A DNA stretch of 64,000 nt from Terrimonas sp964445775. Lineage in GTDB: Bacteria; Bacteroidota; Bacteroidia; Chitinophagales; Chitinophagaceae. The notes beneath the pieces are model-generated. The model was not told the DNA's origin, did not search any database, and was given only the letters and a program-made list of their open reading frames with translations. The stretch's first letter is position 1. The number at the start of each line of letters is the position of its first letter. The stretch lies in contig CAYUMH010000001.1 in the NCBI GenBank assembly GCA_964445775.1, forward strand, positions 62,001-126,000. Reading direction: 5' to 3'. Positions 24,173 to 33,449 of the stretch are shown piece by piece. Position numbers and translations under genes: made by a program.

Positions 24173-26236
24173 ATGCACCACAGAACCCGAACCACCCTTA
24201 CCTCAGCCTGCCTGTTATTTGCCGGTTTTTCATGGGCACAGACAGGGATTAAGCCCAAAGCCTTTTTATTAAAACGGGTGATTGAAATAAACCACTTTGC
24301 TCCCAGGCCCGTTAATGATAGTTTTTCGGTGAGCTTTTTTAATACCCTGGTAAAAACGCTGGATCCCCAGAAGCGGATTTTTTTACAGCCGGAGTATGAT
24401 AAACTGGCATCCTTCAGTACTCAACTGGATGATGAGTTAAACGGTAACAGCTGGCAGTTTTTTCCCTTATTAAAAACCATGTACCAGCGGGCGGTTGAAA
24501 GGGCCGATTCGCTGACAAGGGCTGTGTTACAAAAGCCTTTAAACTTTACGGCAAAAGAAGATATTACTTTATCCCGCACGGCGGCGGCCACCTATTCGGC
24601 CAGCTTACCGGCATTACAGCAACGGTATACCAACTGGTATAAATACCTTACCCTGGTAAACTGTTATACCATATCCTTACAGAAGGAAGCGGGAGCCGGT
24701 TTTGACAAGGTTATTGAAAAGAACGAAGCGGCAGTGAGGGAAAAAATAAAAAAGAATGCCCTGCATGCGAATAAATTTACCTCGAAAAGCCTGGATGTTT
24801 TCCTGGAAGAAACCTACCTGAACAGCCTGGCCATGACCTATGACCCGCATACCAACTATTTTTCGGAGGTTGATAACAGGACGTTCCAGGAAGGCCTGAG
24901 TACGGAAGCCCTGAGTTTTGGTTTTGATATGGATGAAACGGAGGACGGTACAATAGTAATTGCCCGGCTGGCGCCGGGCGGACCGGCCTGGATAAGCGGG
25001 GAGCTGAACCAGCAGGACCAGTTGCTGCAGGTGCAACCGGAAGGAAAGGAGATAACGGATGTTTCGCTGGTATCGGTAGAAGATGTGTATGAGCTGATAG
25101 AAGACGCGGCTGTACAAAAGGCAACAATTAAAGTGCGTAAACAGGATGGTACGATAAAATCTGTTACCCTGAAAAAAGCCAAACATGAGCAGGATGAAAA
25201 TATTATCCAGGGCTTTATATTACAGGGAACCGGTGCTAATACCAAAAAAATTGGGTATATGTCACTGCCGGATTTTTATACCACCTGGGATGATGAACAG
25301 GGCAGTGGCTGTGCCAACGATATGGCCAAGAAGATAGTAGAAATGAAGAAGGAGCAGATCAGCGGGCTTATCCTGGATCTGAGGTATAACGGCGGCGGCT
25401 CGCTGATGGAAGCGCTGGAGATTGCAGGCATATTTATCAATGACGGCCCGTTGATGGGTTATAAGGATAAGGCCCCCAAAGTTACTTACCTGAAGGACCC
25501 TAACCGGGGTGTGATATATGATGGTCCGCTGGTGGTATTGGTGAACGGGCAGAGCGCCTCCGCATCAGAAGTGGTTGCTGCCGCTTTACAGGATTATAAC
25601 CGGGCCCTGGTTGTAGGCAGTAATACTTTTGGTAAGGCTACCATGCAGCAGGTATTACCCATGGATACCGTAAGCAAGACAGCACAGACCAGCACATTTG
25701 TAAAAACCACGCTGGGTAAATTATACCGCCTGAACGGTTCAACGGCGCAGCAAAAAGGGGTGATACCGGATATTGTATTGCCGGACTGGATGGATATGGA
25801 GGGCTACAGGGAGGCGTCCTTTCCCACATCATTAAAACCGGATGAAGTGAGCCGCAATGCCTATTATAAACCCCTGGCGGGCTTACCGGTAGCGGCGCTG
25901 GCAGCGGCCAGTAAAACAAGGCAGGGCTCCTCGGATTTTTTTAAACAGGTAGCGGACTATAGCCGGTTAACGGCAAAAAAAACGATAACCGTACCATTGC
26001 AGGCCGCGGCCTTTGAAAAATGGGCAGCCCAAAACAATACTTTCATGCGTGAAAAAGATCCAGATACCTACCGGGCAACCAAACTTTCCATACATAACCT
26101 GGCAACCGATGCGGCAAAACTGCAAACGGACAGTTACCTGAAAACGGTGAACGGGCTTATACTGGAAAGCTTACTGGAAGACGGGTATATTGAAGAAACT
26201 TTTTTAATTCTTACAGACTTTATAAACACTAAATAG
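24173..26236 (+). CDS. Tail-specific (S41) carboxy-terminal processing protease
   Basis: Protein of 687 aa with a signal peptide (cleavage near FSWAQ), long as in the Prc/Tsp subfamily. The order is an N-terminal helical domain (~25-220), a PDZ-like domain (~235-325, LAPGGPAWISGELNQQDQLL), the S41 catalytic core (~340-545), and a C-terminal helical domain. Catalytic residues align with E. coli Prc: Ser463 in GQSASASE, Asp474 in LQDY, Lys488 in FGKATMQQ. It degrades or trims periplasmic proteins from their C-termini. The next gene starts nine bases after the stop and probably encodes a functionally linked exported protein. Confidence 0.93.
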   Translation: MHHRTRTTLTSACLLFAGFSWAQTGIKPKAFLLKRVIEINHFAPRPVNDSFSVSFFNTLVKTLDPQKRIFLQPEYDKLASFSTQLDDELNGNSWQFFPLLKTMYQRAVERADSLTRAVLQKPLNFTAKEDITLSRTAAATYSASLPALQQRYTNWYKYLTLVNCYTISLQKEAGAGFDKVIEKNEAAVREKIKKNALHANKFTSKSLDVFLEETYLNSLAMTYDPHTNYFSEVDNRTFQEGLSTEALSFGFDMDETEDGTIVIARLAPGGPAWISGELNQQDQLLQVQPEGKEITDVSLVSVEDVYELIEDAAVQKATIKVRKQDGTIKSVTLKKAKHEQDENIIQGFILQGTGANTKKIGYMSLPDFYTTWDDEQGSGCANDMAKKIVEMKKEQISGLILDLRYNGGGSLMEALEIAGIFINDGPLMGYKDKAPKVTYLKDPNRGVIYDGPLVVLVNGQSASASEVVAAALQDYNRALVVGSNTFGKATMQQVLPMDTVSKTAQTSTFVKTTLGKLYRLNGSTAQQKGVIPDIVLPDWMDMEGYREASFPTSLKPDEVSRNAYYKPLAGLPVAALAAASKTRQGSSDFFKQVADYSRLTAKKTITVPLQAAAFEKWAAQNNTFMREKDPDTYRATKLSIHNLATDAAKLQTDSYLKTVNGLILESLLEDGYIEETFLILTDFINTK

Positions 26237-26245
26237 CACAGCGAA

Positions 26246-27298
26246 ATGATGAGAAAATTTTTTGTAACCATTGCTTTTGCCGCCTGTATAATGAGCGGAG
26301 CCCCGCTACAAGCACAAAACTTTGATAATGCCGGTGATTATATGGGCTATATTGGCGATGCCAATAATAAACTGGCCAGTGTATACATGGCCTATTTAAG
26401 TGCTACGGCACATAATAAAAGCGCCCGGAAAATTGAAAAACGCCGGATGGAAGTGGTAAACGGCATTTATGAAACAAGAGTGAAAATTCAAACCATGCCT
26501 CACTGGAAGGGCGATCGCAGTTACCGCGACTCCACCGTTGCATACTACCGTTTACTGGAGAAAGTGTTTAACGAGCAGTATGCCAAGATTGTTAATATGG
26601 AGGAAATAGCCGAACAAAGTTATGATGCCATGGAGGCCTACCTGCTGGCCAAAGAAAAAGCAATGGAAAAGCTGGACGAGGCCAACGAGGTAAGCCAGAC
26701 AGCCCAGGCCGCATTTGCTGCTAAAAACAATGTTACCATTGTTACTGAAGAGACCAAGCTGAGCAAAAAACACCAGGTGGCCGGGGAGTTATTAAAACAC
26801 CATAATGAGCTATACCTGATATTTTTTAAGCCCTATAAAGAGGAAATGTACCTGCTGGAAAATATGAACAGCAATAAACCCGGTAAGGTTGTTGCTATAG
26901 AACAAAATATAAATGCCATGGGTACGGCAGCGGAAGAGGGCCTGGTTAAATTAAGAAGCATCAATGCTTTTAATAACGATGCCAGCCTGGTACAGGCCAG
27001 CAGGGAAGCTTTACAGTTTTATAAAGAAGAGGCCACAGCGGCAAAAGCGTTTACCGATTTTTTTGTACAACTGGAAGCGTTTCAAAAAGCAGAGAAAGCA
27101 TTTAAAGCCAAACCAAGCGGCAAGCTGACCAAAGAAGAAATTGATACCTTTAATAAACAGGCAAAAGAGATGAACGAGGCCAGTAAAAAGTTTAATGCAG
27201 TGAACGACCAGTTGAACAAACAGCGTTCGGCCATGTTGGATGCCTATAATAAAGCAGTAGGCAAGTACATGGAAAAATACATGCCTAAGCATAAATAG
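26246..27298 (+). CDS. Exported helical protein, operon partner of the S41 protease
   Basis: Protein of 350 aa with a signal peptide (cleavage near PLQAQ) and an almost wholly helical, Lys/Glu/Ala-rich body with coiled-coil stretches (KAEKAFKAKPSGKLTKEEID, MNEASKKFNAVNDQLNKQRS). It resembles the LIC11966-type surface proteins described in Leptospira and Bacteroidota, but I am not certain of the match. The nine-base spacing to the protease suggests it is an adaptor or substrate, as NlpI is for Prc (inference). No catalytic motif is visible. Confidence 0.75.
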   Translation: MMRKFFVTIAFAACIMSGAPLQAQNFDNAGDYMGYIGDANNKLASVYMAYLSATAHNKSARKIEKRRMEVVNGIYETRVKIQTMPHWKGDRSYRDSTVAYYRLLEKVFNEQYAKIVNMEEIAEQSYDAMEAYLLAKEKAMEKLDEANEVSQTAQAAFAAKNNVTIVTEETKLSKKHQVAGELLKHHNELYLIFFKPYKEEMYLLENMNSNKPGKVVAIEQNINAMGTAAEEGLVKLRSINAFNNDASLVQASREALQFYKEEATAAKAFTDFFVQLEAFQKAEKAFKAKPSGKLTKEEIDTFNKQAKEMNEASKKFNAVNDQLNKQRSAMLDAYNKAVGKYMEKYMPKHK

Positions 27299-27505
27299 AC
27301 TGTAAACTGGCTTAGGACCAAGCGGGATATACAAGTTTATTATTGCATAACACGTGTAAAATCAGAGCGTAAGCTATTTTTAACAGTAACAGAACGAATA
27401 CGGGGATGGCGTATAAATGTGTAGTCTGAACGCAATGACAAAAAGATAAACTATGGTGGAATGTCAAATTTTTTTGGATAACAGCGCAGATTAAAGCAAA
27501 AACTC

Positions 27506-27513
27506 TATTTTTG
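27506..27513 (+). promoter_or_regulatory. -7 element of the acpP promoter
   Basis: TATTTTTG matches TAnnTTTG and lies 24 bases before the acpP start codon. No TTG occurs at the optimal distance; TTG at 27474 is too far. Confidence 0.55.
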
Positions 27514-27537
27514 CACCCATAACTAAATTAAATAGAC

Positions 27538-27774
27538 ATGTCAGACATTGCATCAAGAGTTAAAAAGATCATCGTTGACAAACTTGGAGTTGACGAAGCG
27601 GAAGTTACCAATGAGGCTTCTTTTACAAATGATCTAGGTGCCGATTCATTGGATACCGTTGAATTAATTATGGAATTTGAAAAAGAGTTCAATATTTCCA
27701 TTCCGGACGAGCAAGCTGAAACCATCACTACTGTTGGTCAGGCAGTTTCTTATTTGGAAGAACACGCTAAGTAA
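27538..27774 (+). CDS. acpP: Acyl carrier protein of fatty acid synthesis
   Basis: Protein of 78 aa, acidic, with the canonical phosphopantetheine site GADSLDTVEL (Ser37). It carries growing acyl chains for type II fatty acid synthase. The sequence is a standard housekeeping AcpP, quite different from the second carrier protein near 36.2 kb. fabF follows after an intergenic terminator, the common acpP-fabF order. Confidence 0.97.
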   Translation: MSDIASRVKKIIVDKLGVDEAEVTNEASFTNDLGADSLDTVELIMEFEKEFNISIPDEQAETITTVGQAVSYLEEHAK

Positions 27775-27843
27775 TTAAATTTACCTGTCCGCCCCTTGAG
27801 GTTATTTTTTTAGCTGAAACCAGGGAGGGATAAATGTTATAAT

Positions 27844-27881
27844 ACCGCCTTCTGTTGTTATACAGCGAAGGCGGTTTTTAT
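27844..27881 (+). terminator. Terminator between acpP and fabF
   Basis: Stem ACCGCCTTC (27844-27852) / GAAGGCGGT (27867-27875) plus TTTTTAT. It probably ends most acpP transcripts, so fabF is expressed by read-through or from its own promoter. Confidence 0.85.
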
Positions 27882-27921
27882 CTCAACCCGCGAAACTTTT
27901 GAATCATTAGAAATTGGCTAT

Positions 27922-29175
27922 ATGGAGTTAAAAAGAGTAGTTGTTACCGGCATGGGGGCTTTAACACCCCTTGGAAATTCGATAGATGAGTATTGGAATG
28001 CACTGATCAATGGTGTTTCCGGTGCCGATATGATTACACAGTTTGATGCCTCTAAGTTTAAAACCCGTTTTGCCTGCGAGGTAAAAAACTTTGACCCCGT
28101 ACAGTATCTTGATAAAAAAGAAGCCAGAAAAATTGACCGCTACACCCAGTTTTCTTTAGTTGCCAGCGACCAGGCCATGGCCGACGCAGGACTGAATAAA
28201 GAGAATATTAACCCCGACCGCATAGGCGTAGTATTTGCCAGCGGCATTGGTGGTTTAATTACCTTTCAACAGGAGGTTACCGAGTTTGCCAAAGGCGACG
28301 GTACGCCCCGTTTCAACCCTTTCTTTATTCCCAAAATGATATTGGACATTGCTGCCGGCCAGATCAGCATGCGCCATAACCTGCGTGGTCCTAACTATGC
28401 GGTTACCAGCGCCTGCGCCAGCAGTACAAATGCCATTATTGATGCCGTAACTTTATTACGCCTGGGTAAGGCCGATATTATTGTTACCGGTGGTAGTGAA
28501 GCCGTTATCAGCGAAGCCGGTGTAGGTGGCTTTAATGCCATGAAAGCCATGAGCGAACGTAACGATGACCCTAAAACTGCCAGCCGCCCTTACGATAAAG
28601 ACCGTGACGGTTTTGTAATGGGTGAAGCAGCCGGTGTACTGGTATTGGAAGAGCTGGAACATGCCAAAGCCCGCGGTGCAAAGATCATTTGCGAGGTAGT
28701 AGGCGGTGGCGCCAGCGCCGATGCCTACCATATTACAGCCCCGCATCCTGATGGGTTAGGTGCAAAAAATGTAATGCTGGCCGCTTTGGACGATGCCGGT
28801 ATGAAACCTGAGGATATCGACTATATTAATACACACGGTACCTCTACACCGCTGGGTGATATTGCTGAAACCAAAGCCATTCTCCATGTGTTTGGTGAGC
28901 ACGCTTACAAAGTAAACATCAGTTCCACCAAAAGTATGACCGGGCATTGCCTGGGTGCTGCCGGTGTAATTGAGGCCATTGCCTGTATCCAGGCTGTGGT
29001 GCACGATATTGTACCGCCAACCATCAATCATTTCACACCCGATCCGGAACTGGATCCCAACCTGAACTTTACCTTTAACAAGGCACAGAAAAGAGTGGTA
29101 AACGCCGCACTGAGCAACACTTTCGGCTTTGGTGGCCATAATGCCTGTGTGATTGTAAAGAAATATGTTCCCTAG
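27922..29175 (+). CDS. fabF: 3-oxoacyl-ACP synthase II
   Basis: Protein of 417 aa, the KAS II length. The catalytic triad is intact: Cys165 in TSACASSTN, His305 in NTHGTSTPLGD and His342 in SMTGHCLGAAG. It condenses malonyl-ACP with acyl-ACP to elongate fatty acids in the cytosol. It follows acpP, and the sequence ends VVNAALSNTFGFGGHNAC as usual. Nothing suggests a secondary-metabolite KS. Confidence 0.96.
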   Translation: MELKRVVVTGMGALTPLGNSIDEYWNALINGVSGADMITQFDASKFKTRFACEVKNFDPVQYLDKKEARKIDRYTQFSLVASDQAMADAGLNKENINPDRIGVVFASGIGGLITFQQEVTEFAKGDGTPRFNPFFIPKMILDIAAGQISMRHNLRGPNYAVTSACASSTNAIIDAVTLLRLGKADIIVTGGSEAVISEAGVGGFNAMKAMSERNDDPKTASRPYDKDRDGFVMGEAAGVLVLEELEHAKARGAKIICEVVGGGASADAYHITAPHPDGLGAKNVMLAALDDAGMKPEDIDYINTHGTSTPLGDIAETKAILHVFGEHAYKVNISSTKSMTGHCLGAAGVIEAIACIQAVVHDIVPPTINHFTPDPELDPNLNFTFNKAQKRVVNAALSNTFGFGGHNACVIVKKYVP

Positions 29176-29305
29176 TATCAGATAGTAGTATACAGATATT
29201 AGTATGTAGATAATAGTATTTAGATAACAGTATATAGATATTAGTATGTAGATAATAGTATGTAGAAGCGATGCCTGTCTAAATACTGTATACTTAATAC
29301 TATAT
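29174..29305. repeat. AT-rich 14-bp tandem repeat array
   Basis: Imperfect tandem copies of TAGTATGTAGATAA, alternating with TAGTATTTAGATAA and CAGTATATAGATAT, directly after the fabF stop. The far end (CTATATACT near 29300) is complementary to AGTATATAG near 29229, so a large hairpin can form. Related words occur at 41771-41832 and 45440-45475. Confidence 0.75.
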
Positions 29306-29317
29306 ACTTTTTATGTA

Positions 29318-29402
29318 ATCAGCTGCAGTGCTATGGGCATCGTCCCTTGCGCCGTGTCCCTTCAGTATTGTTGTGGGTCGCACACTTGTGCTGCACCAAT
29401 GG
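29318..29402 (+). repeat. Diverged GC-rich dispersed repeat
   Basis: Contains CAGCTGCAGTGC, TGTCCCTTCAGTATTG and GTCGCACACTTGTGCTGC, words shared with the elements at 55242, 41845 and 62337. It looks like a decayed copy or a composite of two families. Confidence 0.5.
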
Positions 29403-29430
29403 TATCATCAATTATCCTCAGTAGCGGTCC

Positions 29431-29467
29431 AATTACCAAATTTTCAAATTAGCTAATTACCAAATTG
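29431..29467 (+). repeat. AT-rich word repeat upstream of gldF
   Basis: AATTACCAAATTTTCAAATT followed by AGCTAATTACCAAATT. It is repeated with one difference at 49166-49203 upstream of paaG; a related reverse copy lies at 58918-58953. Confidence 0.65.
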
Positions 29468-29517
29468 TTTTCTGCTTTGAGCTTGTATAACGATAAATCG
29501 TATCTTGGGTTGTATTT

Positions 29518-30237
29518 ATGATATCTATTTGTAAAAAAGAACTCCGCCAGTTTTTCAGTAGCCTTACCGGTTATATCGCCATTATCGTTTTCCTGCTGGT
29601 AAACGGTTTAATGCTGTTTGTTTTTGAGGGTAATATTTTAGACTTTGGGTATGCCTCACTCGATCGTTTTTTTGAACTGGCTCCCTGGGTATTGTTATTG
29701 CTGATACCGGCTATTACCATGCGCAGTTTTGCCGATGAGTTCAGGAGCGGCACTTTTGAAGTATTACAAACCCAGCCGCTCACCCGCCGCCAGATAGTAA
29801 ACGGTAAATACCTGGGCAGTTTGGTGGTGGTGGTAATAGCCCTGGTACCTACACTGGTGTATATTTATTCCGTACAGGCTTTATCCTCCAACAGTGGTAT
29901 TGATACCGGCGCAACAGCCGGCTCTTATATCGGCCTCTTCTTTCTGGCAGCGGTGTTCACATCCATCGGTATTTGTGCCAGCAGTTTTACCAACAATGCC
30001 GTGGTTGCATTTATTGGTAGCCTGATTGCCTGTGCTTTATTATACTACGGCTTTAACGCCATCAGTAAACTGGTGGGTTTAAGCGGCGGCGCCGATTATT
30101 ATGTGGAACTGATCGGTATTGACGCACATTATAAAAGTATCAGTCGCGGTGTGGTGGACAGCCGTGATATTATTTATTTCCTGAGCCTTATTTTTCTTTT
30201 CCTTACCGTTACCAACCGGAATTTATTAAAGCGATAG
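29518..30237 (+). CDS. gldF: Gliding motility ABC transporter permease GldF
   Basis: Protein of 239 aa with six transmembrane helices of ABC-2 type. It begins MISICKKELRQFFSSLTGYI and includes SFADEFRSGTFEVLQTQPLT, the conserved loop of this subfamily. In Flavobacterium johnsoniae GldA, GldF and GldG form an ABC transporter needed for gliding. gldG starts one base after the stop, as in other Bacteroidota. The ATPase gene gldA is not in this window. Confidence 0.93.
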   Translation: MISICKKELRQFFSSLTGYIAIIVFLLVNGLMLFVFEGNILDFGYASLDRFFELAPWVLLLLIPAITMRSFADEFRSGTFEVLQTQPLTRRQIVNGKYLGSLVVVVIALVPTLVYIYSVQALSSNSGIDTGATAGSYIGLFFLAAVFTSIGICASSFTNNAVVAFIGSLIACALLYYGFNAISKLVGLSGGADYYVELIGIDAHYKSISRGVVDSRDIIYFLSLIFLFLTVTNRNLLKR

Positions 30238-30238
30238 T

Positions 30239-31963
30239 ATGAACAACCTGTTACAAAAGCTAACAGCAACAAAATATTGGTGGGTCATTTTACTGGCCAT
30301 AGTAGCAGGCGTTAACTTACTGGCTTCGCTGGTGCATACCCGTATCGATCTTACCCAGGAAAAACGTTATACCCTTAGTAATGCGACCAAAACCTTATTA
30401 CGTTCGCTGGACGGGCCGGTTACCATTGATGTTTTTTTAGAGGGTGAATTTCCTGCCGGCTTCAGAAAGCTGGCCAATAGTACCCGCGAATTTTTACAGG
30501 AATATAAGGAGGTGAACCAGCGTAATATCACCATCAACTTTATCGATCCCTTAAAAAACCTGGACGACTCTACAGCCGCTTATGTGCTGGACTCAATTGC
30601 CTACTTCTATAATATCAGTCCTTACACTTTACAGGCCCCCGGCAAAGTGGGTGATGAAATGAAACAAAAACTGGTATTACCCGGTGCGGTAATACATTAT
30701 GCCGATACTTCCGTAGGTGTTAACCTGCTGGAGGGAATGCGTTCCTACGGCACCCAAACCGAAGAGATGGCTGCTTTGTATAATGATGTGGAAGCGACAC
30801 TGGAATATAAATTCGGCAGCGCCATTGAAAAAGTTACCACTAAAACAAAGCCGGTAGTAGGGTATGCGTTGGGCCATGGTGAAGGCTGGGGCTATAATGT
30901 TGATGATGCCGTAAGAACATTGGCACAGCAATACCGTTTTGATACGGTGAATATAAAAACCGCACCTTTTATTCCTTCCTTCTTTAATGCCCTGGTGATA
31001 TTAAAACCCACACAACCTTTCAGCGATGAAGACAAACTGAAGATCGACCAGTACCTGATGCGTGGCGGTAAGATATTCTGGATGGTAGACAATATGTATG
31101 CAGAGTTTGACAGCTTATATAAATCCGGTGGGTTTACAGCTTATGACAGGGGGCTGAATTTAGAGGACATGCTTTTTAAATATGGTGTACGGTTAAACCA
31201 GAATTTATTACAGGATATGCAATCGGACAAACTGCCGCAGATAACCGGCGAGCAGGGTGCGGGCCAACAGCAACGGCTGGTTGACTGGCCGTTTTTCCCG
31301 ATACTGAATGGTACCAACCACCCGATAAGTAAAAACCTGGACGGTGTGCGGGCAATGTTCCCCAATACACTGGACACAATTACTGCGCCGGGTATTAAAA
31401 AAACATTTCTTTTACGCTCCTCTGCCAATGCCAGGGTGTTGCCGGCGCCGGCCATCATTAATTTCGACTTTATGCAGATTGCGCCGGATATAAAAACCTT
31501 TACTGTAAAAGATACGGCAGTAGCGGTTTTACTGGAGGGCAAATTCACGTCGGCATTTAAAAACCGTACATCGAGAGCTACACAGGACAGCCTGCGCAGT
31601 TTAAATGTTCCGTATAAAGAGAGTAGTGATGAACCCACCCAGATGGTGGTGGTTGCCGATGGTGATATTGCCATGAACCTGTACAGCCAGATGAATGGTC
31701 CCTTACCAATGGGCACCAACCTGTTTACCGGTTATACTTATGCTAATAAAACTTTTTACAACAATGTACTGGAGTACCTGTTAAACCCTTCGGGTATTTT
31801 AGAAACCCGCGCAAAAAGTTATACCCTGCGTTTACTGGACCCGGTGAAAGTGCGGAATCAAAAAGCTACCTGGCAGTTTGTAAATATTGTAGTACCGGTA
31901 TTACTGGTGGTACTGGCCGCTTTTATTTACCAGTATGTTCGCAAAAGAAAATATGCGGCGTAG
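30239..31963 (+). CDS. gldG: Gliding motility auxiliary protein GldG
   Basis: Protein of 574 aa with an N-terminal TM segment (~16-34), a large extracytoplasmic region, and a C-terminal TM segment (~545-563) followed by YVRKRKYAA. The segment RIDLTQEKRYTLSNATKTLL is the GldG/ABC-type substrate-binding-like (PF09822) signature. It works with GldF in the envelope. The gene pair is translationally close (one base). Confidence 0.93.
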   Translation: MNNLLQKLTATKYWWVILLAIVAGVNLLASLVHTRIDLTQEKRYTLSNATKTLLRSLDGPVTIDVFLEGEFPAGFRKLANSTREFLQEYKEVNQRNITINFIDPLKNLDDSTAAYVLDSIAYFYNISPYTLQAPGKVGDEMKQKLVLPGAVIHYADTSVGVNLLEGMRSYGTQTEEMAALYNDVEATLEYKFGSAIEKVTTKTKPVVGYALGHGEGWGYNVDDAVRTLAQQYRFDTVNIKTAPFIPSFFNALVILKPTQPFSDEDKLKIDQYLMRGGKIFWMVDNMYAEFDSLYKSGGFTAYDRGLNLEDMLFKYGVRLNQNLLQDMQSDKLPQITGEQGAGQQQRLVDWPFFPILNGTNHPISKNLDGVRAMFPNTLDTITAPGIKKTFLLRSSANARVLPAPAIINFDFMQIAPDIKTFTVKDTAVAVLLEGKFTSAFKNRTSRATQDSLRSLNVPYKESSDEPTQMVVVADGDIAMNLYSQMNGPLPMGTNLFTGYTYANKTFYNNVLEYLLNPSGILETRAKSYTLRLLDPVKVRNQKATWQFVNIVVPVLLVVLAAFIYQYVRKRKYAA

Positions 31964-31970
31964 GAATGTT

Positions 31971-32013
31971 CTGCATTCGGCTTTAAGCTTTTCGCATTTA
32001 GCTTTCTGCACAT
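31971..32013. repeat. AGCTTT word repeat between convergent genes
   Basis: TTCGGCTTTAAGCTTTTCGC followed by ATTTAGCTTTCTGCACA. Similar words lie at 41911-41957 and 46927-46976. It fills the gap between gldG and the biosynthetic operon end. Confidence 0.5.
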
Positions 32014-32015
32014 AC

Positions 32016-33449
32016 TTATGGTCGCTGCAGCTTACCTGTTTTGGTCATCGGTAAACTATCCACAATAATTATTTTTTGCGGCGCTTTAAAATTGGATAAA
32101 CGTTTACGGCAATACTGTATCACGGCTTCCGTATTGACGATGGATTGCGGCTGCAGCACAATAGAAGCGGTAATGATCTGGCCTAATAAGCGGTGCGGCT
32201 CACTGCTTACCCTTGCCTGTGCAATGCCTTCAAAACTTTCCAACACGACTTCTACCTCCTCGGGAAAAACTTTTATGCCGGAGATATTGATCACTGACTT
32301 TGCCCGCCCCTCTATTTTTATCAACCCGTCTGCTGAACGGGAAGCAAAATCTGCGGTGATAAAATAACCGTTAACCAATACATCCTCCCGCCGTGTAACC
32401 GGCTGTAAATAGGCATCAAACATACCGGGCCCTTTAATACCTAAATAACCGATGGCCCCATCGGGCAGCGGCTGGTAATGCTCATCTAAAATACCGATCT
32501 CGTAACCGTGCACGGGAAAGCCTACAGCTTCCGGGTGCTCTTCCGATTGAAAAAAGTTTAACATGGGCAGGCCTATTTCAATAATGCCATAAGCCTGGCT
32601 CACCGGCACATGAAAACGTTCTTTAAAAGCTATACAGATATCTGGTGAAATGCCTGCGGAAGTGGATATCACTTTTTTCAGTGTAGGCATCATTATACCA
32701 CTGGTATCGTTGGCCAGTAAGCGTACCTGTACTGGCGATGAGTATAAAAAAGTACCCTTGTGTTTATTGGTGATCTCAATAATATTTTTTGCTAAAAAAT
32801 CTTTTACCACGGCAATAGCGGCGCCATATTTTACATACAATACAATAGATACGACAAAGTGATAAGCCATTGGTAATACCCATACCACCGTATCGCCGGG
32901 GCCTAACTGCAGCCCGTTATTGGCGGCATCAATACGTTCTATTACCGAGCGGTGCGAAATGATCACACCCTTGGCAGTGCCGGTAGTACCGGAAGTGAAG
33001 CGTACAAAGGCGGGGTTCTCAACAAAAGGGGCAAAGGGTTTTGTAAAGGGCTGATCCGAAAAGCCAAGCGAAAAGGATGGAGTAAGGGCTATAAGTTTTT
33101 CGTTCTGGTAAGCAGTACCGCTATGGTCATCTATCCAGGCATGCAGGCCGGTTTGTAAGGCCAGTTCATCAATCTCTACCGCTTTTAACTGGTGGTAGAT
33201 GGGTAAAGCTACCGCCCCGCAACCTACAATGGCAAAGAGGCCGGTAATAAAATCGCGACCGTTTTTGGCTTTTAAACCAACGGCCATGCCGGGTAATATG
33301 CCCGTATCTGCTAACTGTACACGTAATATATCTGCTTGGGTAAAAAGTTCGTTGAAGCTAATGGTTCCTGCTTCATCATGTACGGCTGGTTGATCAGGCC
33401 AGCTGGCAGCAGCCTGTTGCAACACTTCATATACCGGGTACTTGTTCAT
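32016..33449 (-). CDS. AMP-forming acyl/aminoacyl ligase (A-domain-like)
   Basis: Protein of 477 aa of the ANL superfamily. The phosphate loop is FTSGTTGTAKGVIISH (~153-168). YGIIEIG is the A5 motif, GYFITADFASRSADGLIKIEGR the A7 region, and PMTKTGKLQRP the A10 motif with catalytic Lys at the end. It should adenylate a carboxylic acid and load it on CoA or, by context, on the carrier protein of this operon. No carrier domain is fused. The start overlaps the preceding FAD gene by 23 bases, so translation is coupled. The substrate is not predictable from motifs seen here; a fatty, aryl or amino acid is possible. Confidence 0.9.
   Translation of the reverse strand: MNKYPVYEVLQQAAASWPDQPAVHDEAGTISFNELFTQADILRVQLADTGILPGMAVGLKAKNGRDFITGLFAIVGCGAVALPIYHQLKAVEIDELALQTGLHAWIDDHSGTAYQNEKLIALTPSFSLGFSDQPFTKPFAPFVENPAFVRFTSGTTGTAKGVIISHRSVIERIDAANNGLQLGPGDTVVWVLPMAYHFVVSIVLYVKYGAAIAVVKDFLAKNIIEITNKHKGTFLYSSPVQVRLLANDTSGIMMPTLKKVISTSAGISPDICIAFKERFHVPVSQAYGIIEIGLPMLNFFQSEEHPEAVGFPVHGYEIGILDEHYQPLPDGAIGYLGIKGPGMFDAYLQPVTRREDVLVNGYFITADFASRSADGLIKIEGRAKSVINISGIKVFPEEVEVVLESFEGIAQARVSSEPHRLLGQIITASIVLQPQSIVNTEAVIQYCRKRLSNFKAPQKIIIVDSLPMTKTGKLQRP

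Noticed and set aside
29174..29305. CRISPR array
   Set aside because: The repeats are 14 bp, contiguous and degenerate, without unique spacers, and no cas gene is present.
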